Positions 52,159 through 62,038 are shown, counted from the first letter of the stretch. The stretch is 64,000 bases of DNA from Pedobacter sandarakinus (GCF_026240095.1 NZ_JAPIVG010000001.1:186001-250000); one strand, 5' to 3'. The notes: generated from the sequence alone by a model not told the origin. Made by a program: numbers and translations.

Positions 52159-54054
52159 CTAGAGCACTTTCGCGGCTGCAATGATTTCATCTACAACTGC
52201 AGGATCTAATAACGTAGAGGTATCCCCTAAGTTTGAAGTATCCCCTTCAGCTATCTTACGCAGAATTCTACGCATAATCTTTCCCGAACGGGTTTTTGGT
52301 AACCCCGAAACGAATAATATTTTATCGGGTTTGGCAATGGCACCAATAACCCTAGTTACGGTTTGCAATATATCTTTCTTAGATAATTCTGCTTCACTAT
52401 GCATCTCCGGATAAATTACGAACGCATAAATACCTTGGCCTTTTACATCATGTGGATAGCCCACAACGGCACTCTCAACCACACCAGCATGCATGTTTAT
52501 CGCGTTCTCAACCTCGGCGGTACCAATTCTGTGACCGGAAACATTTAAAACATCATCTACCCTGCCTGTAATGCGGTAATAACCATCTTCATCGCGTAAG
52601 CAACCATCACCGGTGAAATATAGATTATCATAGGTTGAGAAATAAGTTTGCTTACAACGCTCGTGGTCGCCATAGGTGGTGCGCAACATGCCCGGCCACG
52701 GAAATTTAATACAAAGGTTTCCGCTAACCCCATTGCCAACAATTTCATTTCCATTTTCATCTACCAGAATGGGCTGTATACCAGGCAGAGGCAGAGTAGC
52801 GTAGCTCGGCTTTGTTGGGGTTACTGTGGCTATTGGCGAAATCATAATGCCGCCGGTTTCAGTTTGCCACCAGGTATCTACAATTGGCGCCTGGCTATGG
52901 CCAATTTTTTCATCGAACCAGTGCCAGGCTTCCTCGTTGATAGGCTCACCTACCGATCCTAAAACCCTGATGGTGCTGAGGTCTTTTCCTTTCAGAGGTT
53001 CGTCACCAAAACTCATAAGCGAGCGAATGGCTGTTGGCGCTGTGTATAGCGTATTTACCTTGTGCTTTTCTACAATATCCCAAAAACGCGATGGCGATGG
53101 GTAAGTTGGAATTCCTTCAAATAACACAGAGGTTGCTCCTTGCGAAAGCGGTCCGTAAACGATGTATGAATGGCCTGTAATCCAGCCTATATCTGCAGTG
53201 CAAAAATAAACTTCTCCAGGTTGGTAATTAAACACATTTGAGAATGTATATCCGGCATAGACCATGTATCCGCCACAAGTATGCACTACACCTTTAGGTT
53301 TTCCGGTAGAGCCCGACGTGTAAAGAATGAAGAGTAAATCTTCAGCATCCATTTCCTCGGCTTCGCAAATATCATTTACATGTTTAACTTCATCTTCCCA
53401 CCAAACATCTCTACCTTTTAACATCGAAACCGGTGTGCGAATGTGTGTTAAAACAATACATTTTTCAACCGTGGGGCAACCAATCAAGGCATCATCAATA
53501 ACATCCTTTAACGGTATTGGCTTATTTCCACGGTAAGCACCATCGGCTGTTATAACCAATTTACATTTAGAATCGTTTATCCTATCTGCAATAGACTTTG
53601 CAGAAAAACCACCAAAAATTACGGAGTGCACCGCACCAATCCTGGCACAGGCAAGTACAGCAATGGCAAGCTCGGGTACCATTGGCATGTAAATACAAAT
53701 TCTGTCGCCCTTTTTTGCACCGTTCCGCTTCAATACATTTGCAAAACGGCATACCCTTTCGTGCAACATTTTATAAGTGTAGATAATGCTTTCTTGTTCG
53801 GGGTTATTGGGCTCCCAAATTATTGCAGCTTTATCGCCATTTTTTTCTAAATGACGGTCGAGACAATTCTCTGTAATATTAAGCTTAGCTCCTTCAAACC
53901 ATTTAATACTGGGTTCGTTAAAATTCCATGATAACACTTTAAACCAAGGCTTACGCCACTGAAAGTTCTGCGCTACCTCTCCCCAAAACTGTTCTGGATT
54001 TTCTACACTTTTCTTATAATGTTCTTCGTATTGGCTAAAAGATGTAATTTGCAT
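52159..54054 (-). CDS. acs: Acetyl-CoA synthetase (AMP-forming)
   Basis: 631 aa. The ANL signature is LYTSGSTGKPKGVVHT, with the acetate-pocket stretch VDTWWQTETGGIMISP, the hinge YYRITGRVDDVLNVSGHRIGTAEVE and the C-terminal PKTRSGKIMRRILRKI, whose Lys is the usual acetylation-controlled residue. It activates acetate to acetyl-CoA in the cytoplasm. It is monocistronic, between a terminator and the divergent ribosomal-protein operon. Length matches the family (about 630-650 aa). Confidence 0.96.
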   Translation of the reverse strand: MQITSFSQYEEHYKKSVENPEQFWGEVAQNFQWRKPWFKVLSWNFNEPSIKWFEGAKLNITENCLDRHLEKNGDKAAIIWEPNNPEQESIIYTYKMLHERVCRFANVLKRNGAKKGDRICIYMPMVPELAIAVLACARIGAVHSVIFGGFSAKSIADRINDSKCKLVITADGAYRGNKPIPLKDVIDDALIGCPTVEKCIVLTHIRTPVSMLKGRDVWWEDEVKHVNDICEAEEMDAEDLLFILYTSGSTGKPKGVVHTCGGYMVYAGYTFSNVFNYQPGEVYFCTADIGWITGHSYIVYGPLSQGATSVLFEGIPTYPSPSRFWDIVEKHKVNTLYTAPTAIRSLMSFGDEPLKGKDLSTIRVLGSVGEPINEEAWHWFDEKIGHSQAPIVDTWWQTETGGIMISPIATVTPTKPSYATLPLPGIQPILVDENGNEIVGNGVSGNLCIKFPWPGMLRTTYGDHERCKQTYFSTYDNLYFTGDGCLRDEDGYYRITGRVDDVLNVSGHRIGTAEVENAINMHAGVVESAVVGYPHDVKGQGIYAFVIYPEMHSEAELSKKDILQTVTRVIGAIAKPDKILFVSGLPKTRSGKIMRRILRKIAEGDTSNLGDTSTLLDPAVVDEIIAAAKVL

Positions 54055-54184
54055 GGCAATGTTTATATTTATTGGATTAGATGTGGCTAATTTAATTAAA
54101 TAATATTGGTAGATTATCCAAATTCAAGAAAAATCCTCAGGCAGAAACAATTTTGATAATTTATAAAAATATTTATCTGCACTA

Positions 54185-54215
54185 TTGATGATTACAATTA
54201 TTATTCAGATATTTG
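54185..54215 (+). promoter_or_regulatory. Candidate promoter of the rpmB operon
   Basis: TTG (54185-54187), 20 nt, then GATATTTG (one change from TAnnTTTG) lie 54 nt upstream of the rpmB ATG. Confidence 0.45.
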
Positions 54216-54268
54216 CACACTCTTAAAAAAATTAAGCGACGATATTTTAACAACTATATTTACAAGTC

Positions 54269-54502
54269 ATGTCAAGAGTTTGTGATTTAACAGGAAAAAT
54301 GGCAATGAAAGGTAATAACGTATCACACTCGAACGTTAAAACCAAACGCAAATTTTATCCTAATTTGAAACTTCAGAAATTTTATATCCCTGAAGAAGAC
54401 CGTTGGATTACGTTGAAAGTTTCTACTTCAGCGATTAAAACCATCAATAAAGTGGGTATTAGCGAAGCAATAAACCGTTTCGTAAAAAAAGGATTTTTGT
54501 AA
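54269..54502 (+). CDS. rpmB: 50S ribosomal protein bL28
   Basis: 77 aa. The start [20 protein letters not shown] and [18 protein letters not shown] are classic for bL28. Only one Cys is present, so this is the zinc-free form. It is the first gene of rpmB-rpmG-DUF4295, an arrangement conserved in Bacteroidota. Confidence 0.97.
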   Translation: MSRVCDLTGKMAMKGNNVSHSNVKTKRKFYPNLKLQKFYIPEEDRWITLKVSTSAIKTINKVGISEAINRFVKKGFL

Positions 54503-54546
54503 AAAACATTAACTGTTGAGATTAACAGTTTATAATTAATATTAAA

Positions 54547-54729
54547 ATGGCAAAAAAAGGTAACAGAGTTCAGGTTATTTTAGAATGTACTGAGCACAAA
54601 GAAAGTGGCATGCCAGGTATGTCTAGATATATTTCTACTAAAAACCGTAAAAACACTACTGAGCGTTTAGAATTGAAAAAATTCAACCCAGTATTGAGAA
54701 AAGTAACCGTACACAAAGAAATTAAATAA
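54547..54729 (+). CDS. rpmG: 50S ribosomal protein bL33
   Basis: 60 aa ([39 protein letters not shown]). A single Cys replaces the four zinc ligands, making it the C-minus type. It is 44 nt downstream of rpmB. Confidence 0.97.
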   Translation: MAKKGNRVQVILECTEHKESGMPGMSRYISTKNRKNTTERLELKKFNPVLRKVTVHKEIK

Positions 54730-54813
54730 GATTGATGATTCTAAGTTAGAAGGTTTAGGGTGAGTAACCCCCATTCTATCAGTCTATCATTCAATCATTA
54801 AAATTATAAAAAC

Positions 54814-54969
54814 ATGGCAAAGAAAGTAGTTGCGACCCTTAAAACAGGTACAGGTAAAGAATATTCGAAAGTAATTACAATGGTAAAATCACCAAAAACT
54901 GGTGCTTACTCATTTAAAGAACTTATCGTACACAACGACCACGTAAAAGATGCTGTTGCATCTAAATAA
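54814..54969 (+). CDS. DUF4295 small protein of the ribosomal cluster
   Basis: 51 aa, hand-translated: MAKKVVATLKTGTGKEYSKV, then ITMVKSPKTGAYSFKELIVH and NDHVKDAVASK. It is a very basic small protein matching DUF4295, which in Bacteroidota follows rpmB and rpmG almost invariantly. Position and charge suggest a ribosome-associated protein, but the role has not been assigned by the sequence itself. The ATG at 54814 begins 84 nt after rpmG, and a terminator follows it before ftsY. Confidence 0.88.
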   Translation: MAKKVVATLKTGTGKEYSKVITMVKSPKTGAYSFKELIVHNDHVKDAVASK

Positions 54970-54998
54970 GGTTAATATTTTTTAACATAAAATATTAA

Positions 54999-55033
54999 AG
55001 GCCGTTCCGTTTTTTCCGGAAGGGCTTTTTTTG
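54999..55033 (+). terminator. Terminator after DUF4295
   Basis: AGGCCGTTCCG..CGGAAGGGCT is an imperfect stem (one bulge) around TTTTTT, followed by TTTTTTT. It lies about 18 nt upstream of the ftsY ATG. Confidence 0.7.
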
Positions 55034-55050
55034 TTACATTAAATTTAGAT

Positions 55051-56013
55051 ATGGGCTTATTTGATTTTTTCAAAAAGAAAGAGACTGCGCCTGAAGCTCA
55101 AGAAGCTTTAGATAAAGGTTTAGAGAAAACAAAAGATGGTTTTTTAAGTAAAATCACTAAAGCTGTAGCTGGTAAATCTTCTGTTGATGACGAAGTTCTG
55201 GATAACCTGGAAGAGGTTCTGGTTACCTCTGATGTTGGTGTAAGTACTACACTGAAAATCATTAAAAGGATAGAAGAACGTGTTTCTAAAGATAAATACC
55301 TTAACACCTCCGAATTAAATTTCATTCTTCGTGATGAAATTCAGTTATTGCTAGCCGAAAATAATAGTAACGACTTCAGGCAGTTCGAATATGGCGACCA
55401 TAAACCCTATGTGATTATGGTGGTTGGAGTTAATGGGGTTGGCAAAACAACAACAATCGGCAAATTAGCACATAAACTAAAAGAATCTGGCTTAAGAGTT
55501 TGCCTGGGCGCTGCAGATACTTTTAGAGCAGCGGCTGTTGATCAAATCAAACTATGGGGAGAACGTGTGGGCGTACGTGTAGTGGCACAAGCAATGGGCT
55601 CTGACCCAGCTTCAGTGGCGTTCGACACCCTGCAATCGGCTGTTGCAGCCGGCGAAGACGTAGTAATTATTGATACGGCGGGTCGCCTTCACAATAAAGT
55701 TGGTTTGATGAACGAGCTTGGAAAAATTAAGCAGGTAATGCAAAAGGTTGTTCCCAATGCACCACACGAGATTTTATTAGTGCTAGATGCATCTACAGGA
55801 CAAAACGCCTTTGAGCAATGCAAGCAATTTACAGAAGCAACAGATGTTAACGCTTTAGCCATTACCAAACTAGATGGTACTGCCAAAGGGGGCGTGGTAA
55901 TTGGTATATCCGACCAGTTTAAAATCCCTGTCAAATATATTGGTGTAGGCGAAAAAATTGGAGACTTGCAGCTTTTTGATAAGAAAGAGTTTGTAAACAG
56001 TCTTTTCAAATAA
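55051..56013 (+). CDS. ftsY: Signal recognition particle receptor FtsY
   Basis: 320 aa. The N-terminal acidic A domain is short, with MGLFDFFKKKE as the amphipathic start. The NG GTPase motifs are GVNGVGKTTTIGKLA (P-loop), ADTFRAAAVDQ, IIDTAGRLHNKVGLMNEL, TKLDGTAKGG and IKYIGVGE-type KYIGVGEKIGDLQLFD. It docks SRP-bound ribosomes at the inner membrane. It sits between the ribosomal genes and rimO, as is usual in the phylum. Confidence 0.96.
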   Translation: MGLFDFFKKKETAPEAQEALDKGLEKTKDGFLSKITKAVAGKSSVDDEVLDNLEEVLVTSDVGVSTTLKIIKRIEERVSKDKYLNTSELNFILRDEIQLLLAENNSNDFRQFEYGDHKPYVIMVVGVNGVGKTTTIGKLAHKLKESGLRVCLGAADTFRAAAVDQIKLWGERVGVRVVAQAMGSDPASVAFDTLQSAVAAGEDVVIIDTAGRLHNKVGLMNELGKIKQVMQKVVPNAPHEILLVLDASTGQNAFEQCKQFTEATDVNALAITKLDGTAKGGVVIGISDQFKIPVKYIGVGEKIGDLQLFDKKEFVNSLFK

Positions 56014-56127
56014 GACAGATTAACTGTTAGGCTTAGATGGTAATTTGGAAATGAATTTTGGGTTCTTTCAGTTGCCGAAGCTTATTGCAGAAAGAACAGA
56101 AATAACAGCAAAGATTAAGTGTAAAAG

Positions 56128-57462
56128 ATGAATACGAAAATCATACGTAGTAAAACGCCCGCAAAGCAGCCAAAAATTAATGTTATTACTTTGGGTTGCT
56201 CAAAAAATATATACGACTCTGAGGTATTGATGGGACAGTTACGTGGTAACAACTTAAATGTTGTACACGAATCTGACAAGATGGGAAAGGATGATATTGT
56301 AGTTATAAATACCTGCGGTTTTATTGACAATGCTAAACAGGAATCTATTGATACTATTTTGCAATTTAGCGAGCTTAAAGAGGCTGGCAAAATTGGCAAA
56401 GTGGTTGTTACAGGATGTCTATCTGAACGCTACAAACCAGAACTTGAATCTGAAATTACAAACGTAGATGCCTTTTTCGGAACAAATGATTTACAAAACA
56501 TCTTGCACGAATTAGGTGCAAACTATAAACATGAACTTATAGGCGAGCGCCTACTAACTACTCCTTCGCATTTTGCTTATTTTAAAATAGCCGAAGGCTG
56601 CAACAGACCCTGCTCTTTCTGTGCCATCCCGCTGATGCGTGGGAAACACATGAGCAAGCCTATGGAGGAGCTGGTAAATGAGGCTAAAATCTTAGCTAAA
56701 AATGGAACAAAGGAGCTAATTCTAATTGCACAAGATTTAACTTACTATGGCCTGGATTTATATGGTATGCGTAAGCTTGATGAATTAATGCGCAGATTGT
56801 CTGACGTTCAGGGGATTGAATGGATACGTTTGCAATATGCTTACCCAAGCGGTTTCCCTATGGAAATTTTGGATGCCATGAACGAGCGTGATAACATTTG
56901 CAAATATCTGGATATGCCTTTACAGCACATTACCGATAACATGCTAAAATCGATGCGCCGTGGTACTACTAAGCAAAAAACAATTGATTTGGTTAATCAA
57001 ATTAGAGATAAGGTGCCAAATATAGCTATGCGTACCACACTTATCTGCGGTTACCCTGGCGAAACTGAGCATGATTTCGAAGAAATGAAACAGTGGGTAG
57101 CTGATACTAAATTTGATCGTTTAGGTTGCTTTACTTATTCGCATGAAGAGAAAACCCACGCACACACGCTAGAGGATAACGTGCCTGAAGAAGTTAAACA
57201 ACAAAGAGTGGATGATATTATGGAAATTCAACAAGGTATTTCATTTGATATTAACCAAGAGAAAGTTGGCAAAACATTTAAAGTTTTGGTTGATAAAAAA
57301 GAGGGAGACTATTTTGTTGGAAGAACAGAATTTGACTCGCCAGAAGTGGATAATGAAGTGTTGATTGATGCCGCTACAGGTTATGCTGCTAACGGAAGCT
57401 TTGTTAATGTTAAGATAGACAGAGCCGAGGATTTTGATTTATACGGAACAATTGTATTTTAA
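56128..57462 (+). CDS. rimO: Ribosomal protein uS12 methylthiotransferase RimO
   Basis: 444 aa. The UPF0004 domain has Cys24, Cys63 and Cys97 for one Fe-S cluster; the radical-SAM motif CNRPCSFC (Cys158, 162, 165) binds the second; a TRAM domain ends the protein (VLVDKKEGDYFVGRTEFDSPEVDNEV). It methylthiolates an Asp of uS12 in the cytoplasm. The gene is 114 nt after ftsY and ends in a bidirectional terminator. Confidence 0.95.
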   Translation: MNTKIIRSKTPAKQPKINVITLGCSKNIYDSEVLMGQLRGNNLNVVHESDKMGKDDIVVINTCGFIDNAKQESIDTILQFSELKEAGKIGKVVVTGCLSERYKPELESEITNVDAFFGTNDLQNILHELGANYKHELIGERLLTTPSHFAYFKIAEGCNRPCSFCAIPLMRGKHMSKPMEELVNEAKILAKNGTKELILIAQDLTYYGLDLYGMRKLDELMRRLSDVQGIEWIRLQYAYPSGFPMEILDAMNERDNICKYLDMPLQHITDNMLKSMRRGTTKQKTIDLVNQIRDKVPNIAMRTTLICGYPGETEHDFEEMKQWVADTKFDRLGCFTYSHEEKTHAHTLEDNVPEEVKQQRVDDIMEIQQGISFDINQEKVGKTFKVLVDKKEGDYFVGRTEFDSPEVDNEVLIDAATGYAANGSFVNVKIDRAEDFDLYGTIVF

Positions 57463-57483
57463 TGATTTTGCGATTTAGACATA

Positions 57484-57515
57484 AAAAAGCCCGATAAAAC
57501 AATTATCGGGCTTTT
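57484..57515. terminator. Bidirectional terminator, rimO / small exported protein
   Basis: AAAAAAGCCCGATAA..TTATCGGGCTTTT is a 10-bp stem with A/T flanks, placed between the convergent stops at 57462 and 57531. Confidence 0.88.
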
Positions 57516-57530
57516 GAATATAATCTAAAA

Positions 57531-57872
57531 TTAATTTTTTACTGGTCTGGTTTTAATTTGACTAGGCTTTAACCAAATCTTCGCACCTTTTGCATTAACA
57601 TAATACTTTTCGTTTTTCGCGTTAATGTAAACATCAGAACCATCCGGAGCCATTTTGCCTTTCCAGGTTTTGTCTGCTACTTTAGAAGAACCTTTTACTG
57701 CAACTTCTGCAGTTTTGTTCCCAACTGATTTAGCACCTTTTTCTATTGCTTTACCAGTGTGGTCTAGTGCTTTACCTACTTCTGTTTTCTTTTTCTCTTG
57801 CGCATTAACGCTTAAACTTATGCCTCCAAACAAGGCTAATGTTAACAATCCTACTGCTAATTTCTTTTTCAT
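57531..57872 (-). CDS. Small exported Lys-rich protein, unknown function
   Basis: 113 aa from the ATG at 57872 (MKKKLAVGLLTLALFGGISL); an ATG 78 nt earlier would bury the signal peptide and is rejected. The signal peptide ends about SVNAQ. A Lys/Ala/Gly-rich segment with repeated GK-A-x-x-x-G-K spacing (GKALDHTGKAIEKGAKSVGNKT) may be helical. It is followed by the compact motif MAPDGSDVYINAKNEKYYVNAKGAKIW, resembling short basic PBCV-type adaptor repeats. It is likely periplasmic. It appears monocistronic. Confidence 0.6.
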   Translation of the reverse strand: MKKKLAVGLLTLALFGGISLSVNAQEKKKTEVGKALDHTGKAIEKGAKSVGNKTAEVAVKGSSKVADKTWKGKMAPDGSDVYINAKNEKYYVNAKGAKIWLKPSQIKTRPVKN

Positions 57873-58077
57873 GACAGTTAATTTTTTATTTAAATAACTT
57901 AACAGCTCAGGTGAGAATTTGTTTTTTTTAGCCCGCAGATATTTTGCCATCTAAACCTTATTGTAGCGGTATCCTATTTTGGAGCACTTTACAAAAGTTT
58001 TAACCTGACAGACACAAAATAGATTAAGCGGAAAGAAGGAATGACATTGCTAAGTACGAGTGGCTTTGCTTTTCTGA

Positions 58078-59076
58078 TTAGTTTAACTTTTCGGCGAGCA
58101 ATTTCATTTCAATTTGTGGTGAGCGATTCTCGTATAAAATACTGTGCACGGCCTTGCAAATGGGCATTTCTACGCCATAGGATAAATTTTTGAGGTGCAT
58201 ACACTTGGCGGCATAATAACCCTCGGCAATCATATTCATTTCCAACTGCGCAGACTTTACGGTGTAGCCTTTGCCAACCATGTTACCAAAGGTTCTATTC
58301 CTGCTGAATTGCGAATAAGCGGTAACGAGTAAGTCGCCAAGATAGGCAGACTCCATGATGTCGCGGTTAATGGGGTGGACGGCATCTACAAAAAGCTTGA
58401 TTTCGCGAATGGCGTTGCTGATAAGTACGGCTTGAAAATTATCTCCATAGCCAATGCCATGGCAAATTCCACTGGCTACGGCATAAATATTCTTTAGTAC
58501 GGCGGCATATTCAGTGCCATAAATATCGTCGGAAACGTTTGTTTTAATATACCGGGTGTTTAATAAGGTGGCAAATTTCGTTGCCGTTTGTATTTCTGTA
58601 CATGCAATGGTGAGGTAAGATAATTTCTCTAAGGCAACCTCTTCGGCATGGCATGGACCGCTTACAACAAGAATGTCATCATAAGGAATATTGTAAACTT
58701 CATGCAGAAATTCGCCAATAATGAGGTTATCTTCTGGTACAATGCCTTTAATTGCAGAAACAATTTTTTTCCCTTTTAGATGAGCTGCAGTTATGCCAAC
58801 GAGAGTTGATTTTAAGAAAGCTGCAGGCACATTTAAGATAACAAAATCAGCTTCCTGAACAATTGAACCAATATCTGATGACAGATGATCTGCTTCCAAT
58901 TTGATTTCTACAGAGCTTAGATAATGGGGGTTGTGCTTAAACTTTTTGATATGTTCGATAGCAGTTTCATTGCGCATCCACCAAAAGATTTCTTTCTCAG
59001 ATAAGTTATCTGATAGCATTTTAACGATCGCCGTAGCCCAGCTCCCACCCCCAATCATTGCTATTTTAGGTACCAT
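58078..59076 (-). CDS. gpsA: Glycerol-3-phosphate dehydrogenase [NAD(P)+]
   Basis: 332 aa from the ATG at 59076 (MVPKIAMIGGGSWATAIVK), which starts the Rossmann GGGSWATA motif properly; the longer reading adds a poor tail. AIKGIVPEDNLIIGEFL, VVSGPCHAEEVALEKLSYLTIA, AAVLKNIYAVASGICHGIGYGDNF and AYLGDLLVTAYSQFSRNRTFG are GpsA signatures with the catalytic Lys in VLKNIYA. It makes sn-glycerol 3-phosphate for phospholipids. It is cytoplasmic and probably monocistronic. Confidence 0.94.
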   Translation of the reverse strand: MVPKIAMIGGGSWATAIVKMLSDNLSEKEIFWWMRNETAIEHIKKFKHNPHYLSSVEIKLEADHLSSDIGSIVQEADFVILNVPAAFLKSTLVGITAAHLKGKKIVSAIKGIVPEDNLIIGEFLHEVYNIPYDDILVVSGPCHAEEVALEKLSYLTIACTEIQTATKFATLLNTRYIKTNVSDDIYGTEYAAVLKNIYAVASGICHGIGYGDNFQAVLISNAIREIKLFVDAVHPINRDIMESAYLGDLLVTAYSQFSRNRTFGNMVGKGYTVKSAQLEMNMIAEGYYAAKCMHLKNLSYGVEMPICKAVHSILYENRSPQIEMKLLAEKLN

Positions 59077-59195
59077 TTTATAAAGAAGATTTAAGGTAAA
59101 AGGTGTAAGTTTTAGGACTTGAGACCTTGCAGCCCGCAACCTAAACCTTACACCCTAAACAACGCAAGTTACTATTTCCGACGATTAAATATAAA

Positions 59196-60530
59196 CTACT
59201 TTTTACCGTCTTTACTAAATAGTTGGTCTTTAGATGTTTTTTCTACAACAGCCCCATCTTTTAGTTTGTTTTGAATGGCTGAATATGGTCCGGTTACAAT
59301 TTCCTGGCCCGCTTTTAAGCCAGATTTTACAATAATAAACTGATCATTCTGGATGCCAGTGGTTACCTCAACTTTCTTAACTTTCTTCGTTTTTGCATCA
59401 TAATCAAAAACGAATTGTTTTACTTTCTTATCAGATAATTTAGATTTCTGCTTTTCGGTATTTTCCTGGTTACCCGCTTTCTCGTCGCTACCTTTGCCAC
59501 TATCTGTAAATACGGCTTGAATTGGAATTGCTAAGCCCTTTAGTGTAGCACTTTCAATATCTACCGTAGCCGACATGCCTGGTCTGAAGATAGACTGTTG
59601 CTTGCCTTCCATTTCTTCCGTAATTCTGATTTTTACCGAAAAATTGGTTACCTGATCTACAGATGTAGAAGCTGTAGCACCCACTGCTGTTGATGAACTG
59701 GCAATTTCTGTTACTGCGCCTCTGAACTTCTTATCAGAAAAGGCATCGACTTCAATGGTGGCTTTATCTCCAACTTTAACACGTGTAATGTCGTTCTCGT
59801 TAACATCTACGTTCACTTCCATTGATGATAAGTTCGAGATACGCATAATTTCGGTACCTGCCATTTGTGATGTACCCAAAATACGGTCGCCAAGTTCTAT
59901 CGACAATTTAGATACTACCCCATCTACCGGAGCATATATTGTTGTCTTTGCTAAATTTGCACCTGCTTCCTTAACATTTGCACCTGTTTGCTCTAAAGTA
60001 TATTTGGCACCTGTCACATTCTCTTTTGCACTGGCTAAGGTAGCTTTTGCCGTAAGGTAAGCTGCTTTTGCTGCGTCAAATTCTGCTGCTGTTATCACCT
60101 TTTTATTGAAGAGCTCTACGTTACGCTTGTAAGTAGCTTCTGCGTTAACAAAATTAGCCTGGTTTTGTATCAACTGCTGTTGTGCAGCAGCAACACTTGC
60201 TTTCTGTGCATTATAGGTGGCGACTGTGCGTTCATAACCCGATTGCAAAACATCTGGGCGTACTTTACACAATAACTGGCCTGCCTTTACTACATCTCCT
60301 TCTTTAACTTTCAACTCCACAACCTCTCCAGAAACTTCAGAACTTAGTTTTACTTCGGTTTCTGGTTGAATTTTGCCACTGGCAGTTACTGTTTCTACAA
60401 CAGTTCTATCACCCGCTTTTTCTACGGTAACCTTTTCTGTCTTATCACCACCGATAACACCGGCTAGTTTTAACCCGATTAAAATAGCAATGATAACACC
60501 AATGGAAATTAATATGTGTTTCAGTTTCAT
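59196..60530 (-). CDS. HlyD/MacA-type efflux periplasmic adaptor
   Basis: 444 aa. One N-terminal membrane helix (residues 5-26) is followed by the lipoyl half VTASGKIQPETEVKLSSEVSGEVVELKVKEGDVVKAGQLL, a long helical hairpin rich in Ala/Gln (about 80-200), then TTIYAPVDGVVSKLSIELGDRI and beta-barrel domains. The C-terminal insert (about 350-375) is Lys/Glu/Asp-rich. It bridges an inner-membrane pump and a TolC-type channel. It is 78 nt downstream of the channel gene. No inner-membrane transporter gene follows; gpsA does. Confidence 0.9.
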   Translation of the reverse strand: MKLKHILISIGVIIAILIGLKLAGVIGGDKTEKVTVEKAGDRTVVETVTASGKIQPETEVKLSSEVSGEVVELKVKEGDVVKAGQLLCKVRPDVLQSGYERTVATYNAQKASVAAAQQQLIQNQANFVNAEATYKRNVELFNKKVITAAEFDAAKAAYLTAKATLASAKENVTGAKYTLEQTGANVKEAGANLAKTTIYAPVDGVVSKLSIELGDRILGTSQMAGTEIMRISNLSSMEVNVDVNENDITRVKVGDKATIEVDAFSDKKFRGAVTEIASSSTAVGATASTSVDQVTNFSVKIRITEEMEGKQQSIFRPGMSATVDIESATLKGLAIPIQAVFTDSGKGSDEKAGNQENTEKQKSKLSDKKVKQFVFDYDAKTKKVKKVEVTTGIQNDQFIIVKSGLKAGQEIVTGPYSAIQNKLKDGAVVEKTSKDQLFSKDGKK

Positions 60531-60608
60531 AATTGTTTATTGTATTTCGTTTATTTAGTACTTAAAGGTTTATACTGCTTGCCCGATTGTTAACATCTTT
60601 TCGCTTAA

Positions 60609-61964
60609 TTAAAAGGTAATTTGCTTGCCCAGGTAATAGTCGATTACCTTGGCTCTGAAAATCAGATCGTATTTAGCTAGGATAAAATCTATTTCTGCAC
60701 GGTTTCTATTTGTTTGCGCAGTGCTATAATCCAGTGAGTTTACCAAGCCTACATTATAGCGTTGATCGATAACATAAAATGCATCTTTCTGAGCCTGGAA
60801 TGCTTTATGGGTAGAACTGTACCGGCTTTTGGCTGCATTCAAATCTGCAACCGCCTGATTAATTACTTTAATTAAATTATTCTTGGCTAATGCTTCATCC
60901 GTTCTGCGTTGCTGTAAGTTTATTTTTGCTCTTCGAACATTAGACCTGGTACTAAATCCATTGAAAATTGGAATCTGAATGCCCATGCTAACAAACTGGC
61001 CGAAGTTATCTGATAATTGGTTGGTAAAAGCTGCATTTGGAAATAATGGATTAGCATTAAAGCGATAATAATAAGCAGAACCCAATCCGCCACCAAGGCT
61101 AATTTGCGGAAAGAAACTACCCCTGGCAACATCTACTGCTTTTTCTGCAGCTTTAGAATAATTCCAGGCTAACCTAATATCCGGAAAAGCATCCATAGCC
61201 TGTTTGTATATGTCATTCGGTACATAATCAGATTTTACATTTTCTACTTCGTCAACCAAAGGAGGCTGTACTTTGAATGTCATTGGTGGCTGTATCTCCA
61301 TCAACTGCCCAAGCGTGAGGTAAGCAATGGTTAATTGGTTTTGGGCGTTCGTCAGATTTAACTCTGCCGTTGCCGCTTGCGATTTTGCTTGCGAAATATC
61401 TGCCAAAGTTTTATTTCCAACATCCAGAAGCGCTTGCTCTCGTTTTAACGTAGAGTTGGCTACTTCAAGTTGTTGCTCGGTAGCCTTAACTTGATCTTGG
61501 TTATTTAATACCTGAAGATATGCTGTTACAACCTGCAAAACAAGGTCGTTCTTTACCTTTTCTACATTGGTTTTACTTGCATCAAGCAAGAATTTATTTT
61601 GCCTGATTTGATTGAGTTTTGTACCGCCACCGAACAAAGTAACATTTGCGTTAAGGTTGGGGTTAAGGTTATAATTTTGAGTGTTTTCAAACAAACCTGA
61701 AACCTGCTGACTCCTTCCCCACTGCATCGATTGATTGACGCTTCCATTCAGGCTTGGCAGTAGCGCATTTTTCGATTGCCTTAAATCCTCTTCACTTATA
61801 GCCGCACTAAAAGCAGCTTGTTTGATGTTTAAATTATTTTTTAGGGTGTTTTCAACCGCTTGTTCGATGGTAATGACTTGCTGTGCACCAGCACTTAGCC
61901 CTAAACTCGTGGCTATTAATAATGCAGATCCGGTAACTAACTTATTTTTGGTAAACATTTTCAT
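60609..61964 (-). CDS. TolC-family outer-membrane efflux protein
   Basis: 451 aa from the ATG at 61964 (MKMFTKNKLVTGSALLIATS); the longer reading lacks a plausible signal. Two internal OEP repeats are recognisable, with ITIEQAVENTLKNNLNIKQAAFSAAISEEDLRQSKNALLPSLNGS at the start and FDIRLAWNY-type, PIFNGFSTRSNVRRAKINLQQ in the second half. It forms the trimeric outer-membrane duct of an efflux system, with the adaptor directly downstream. It is divergent from the deacetylase gene. Confidence 0.9.
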   Translation of the reverse strand: MKMFTKNKLVTGSALLIATSLGLSAGAQQVITIEQAVENTLKNNLNIKQAAFSAAISEEDLRQSKNALLPSLNGSVNQSMQWGRSQQVSGLFENTQNYNLNPNLNANVTLFGGGTKLNQIRQNKFLLDASKTNVEKVKNDLVLQVVTAYLQVLNNQDQVKATEQQLEVANSTLKREQALLDVGNKTLADISQAKSQAATAELNLTNAQNQLTIAYLTLGQLMEIQPPMTFKVQPPLVDEVENVKSDYVPNDIYKQAMDAFPDIRLAWNYSKAAEKAVDVARGSFFPQISLGGGLGSAYYYRFNANPLFPNAAFTNQLSDNFGQFVSMGIQIPIFNGFSTRSNVRRAKINLQQRRTDEALAKNNLIKVINQAVADLNAAKSRYSSTHKAFQAQKDAFYVIDQRYNVGLVNSLDYSTAQTNRNRAEIDFILAKYDLIFRAKVIDYYLGKQITF

Positions 61965-62022
61965 ATTTTGCTTCAAATCTATATAAACAACTTTAATAAT
62001 TTCTATGTATACAGGCAATTAG

Positions 62023-62030
62023 TAACTTTG
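62023..62030 (+). promoter_or_regulatory. -7 box very close to the deacetylase start
   Basis: TAACTTTG is an exact TAnnTTTG match only 9 nt before the ATG at 62039, so the transcript would be nearly leaderless. A TTTC about 19 nt upstream could serve as -33. Confidence 0.4.
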
Positions 62031-62038
62031 ATTACAAA

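Noticed and set aside
53598-53850. Plus-strand frames inside acs
   Set aside because: Antisense to a well-supported gene, with no start signal or family resemblance.
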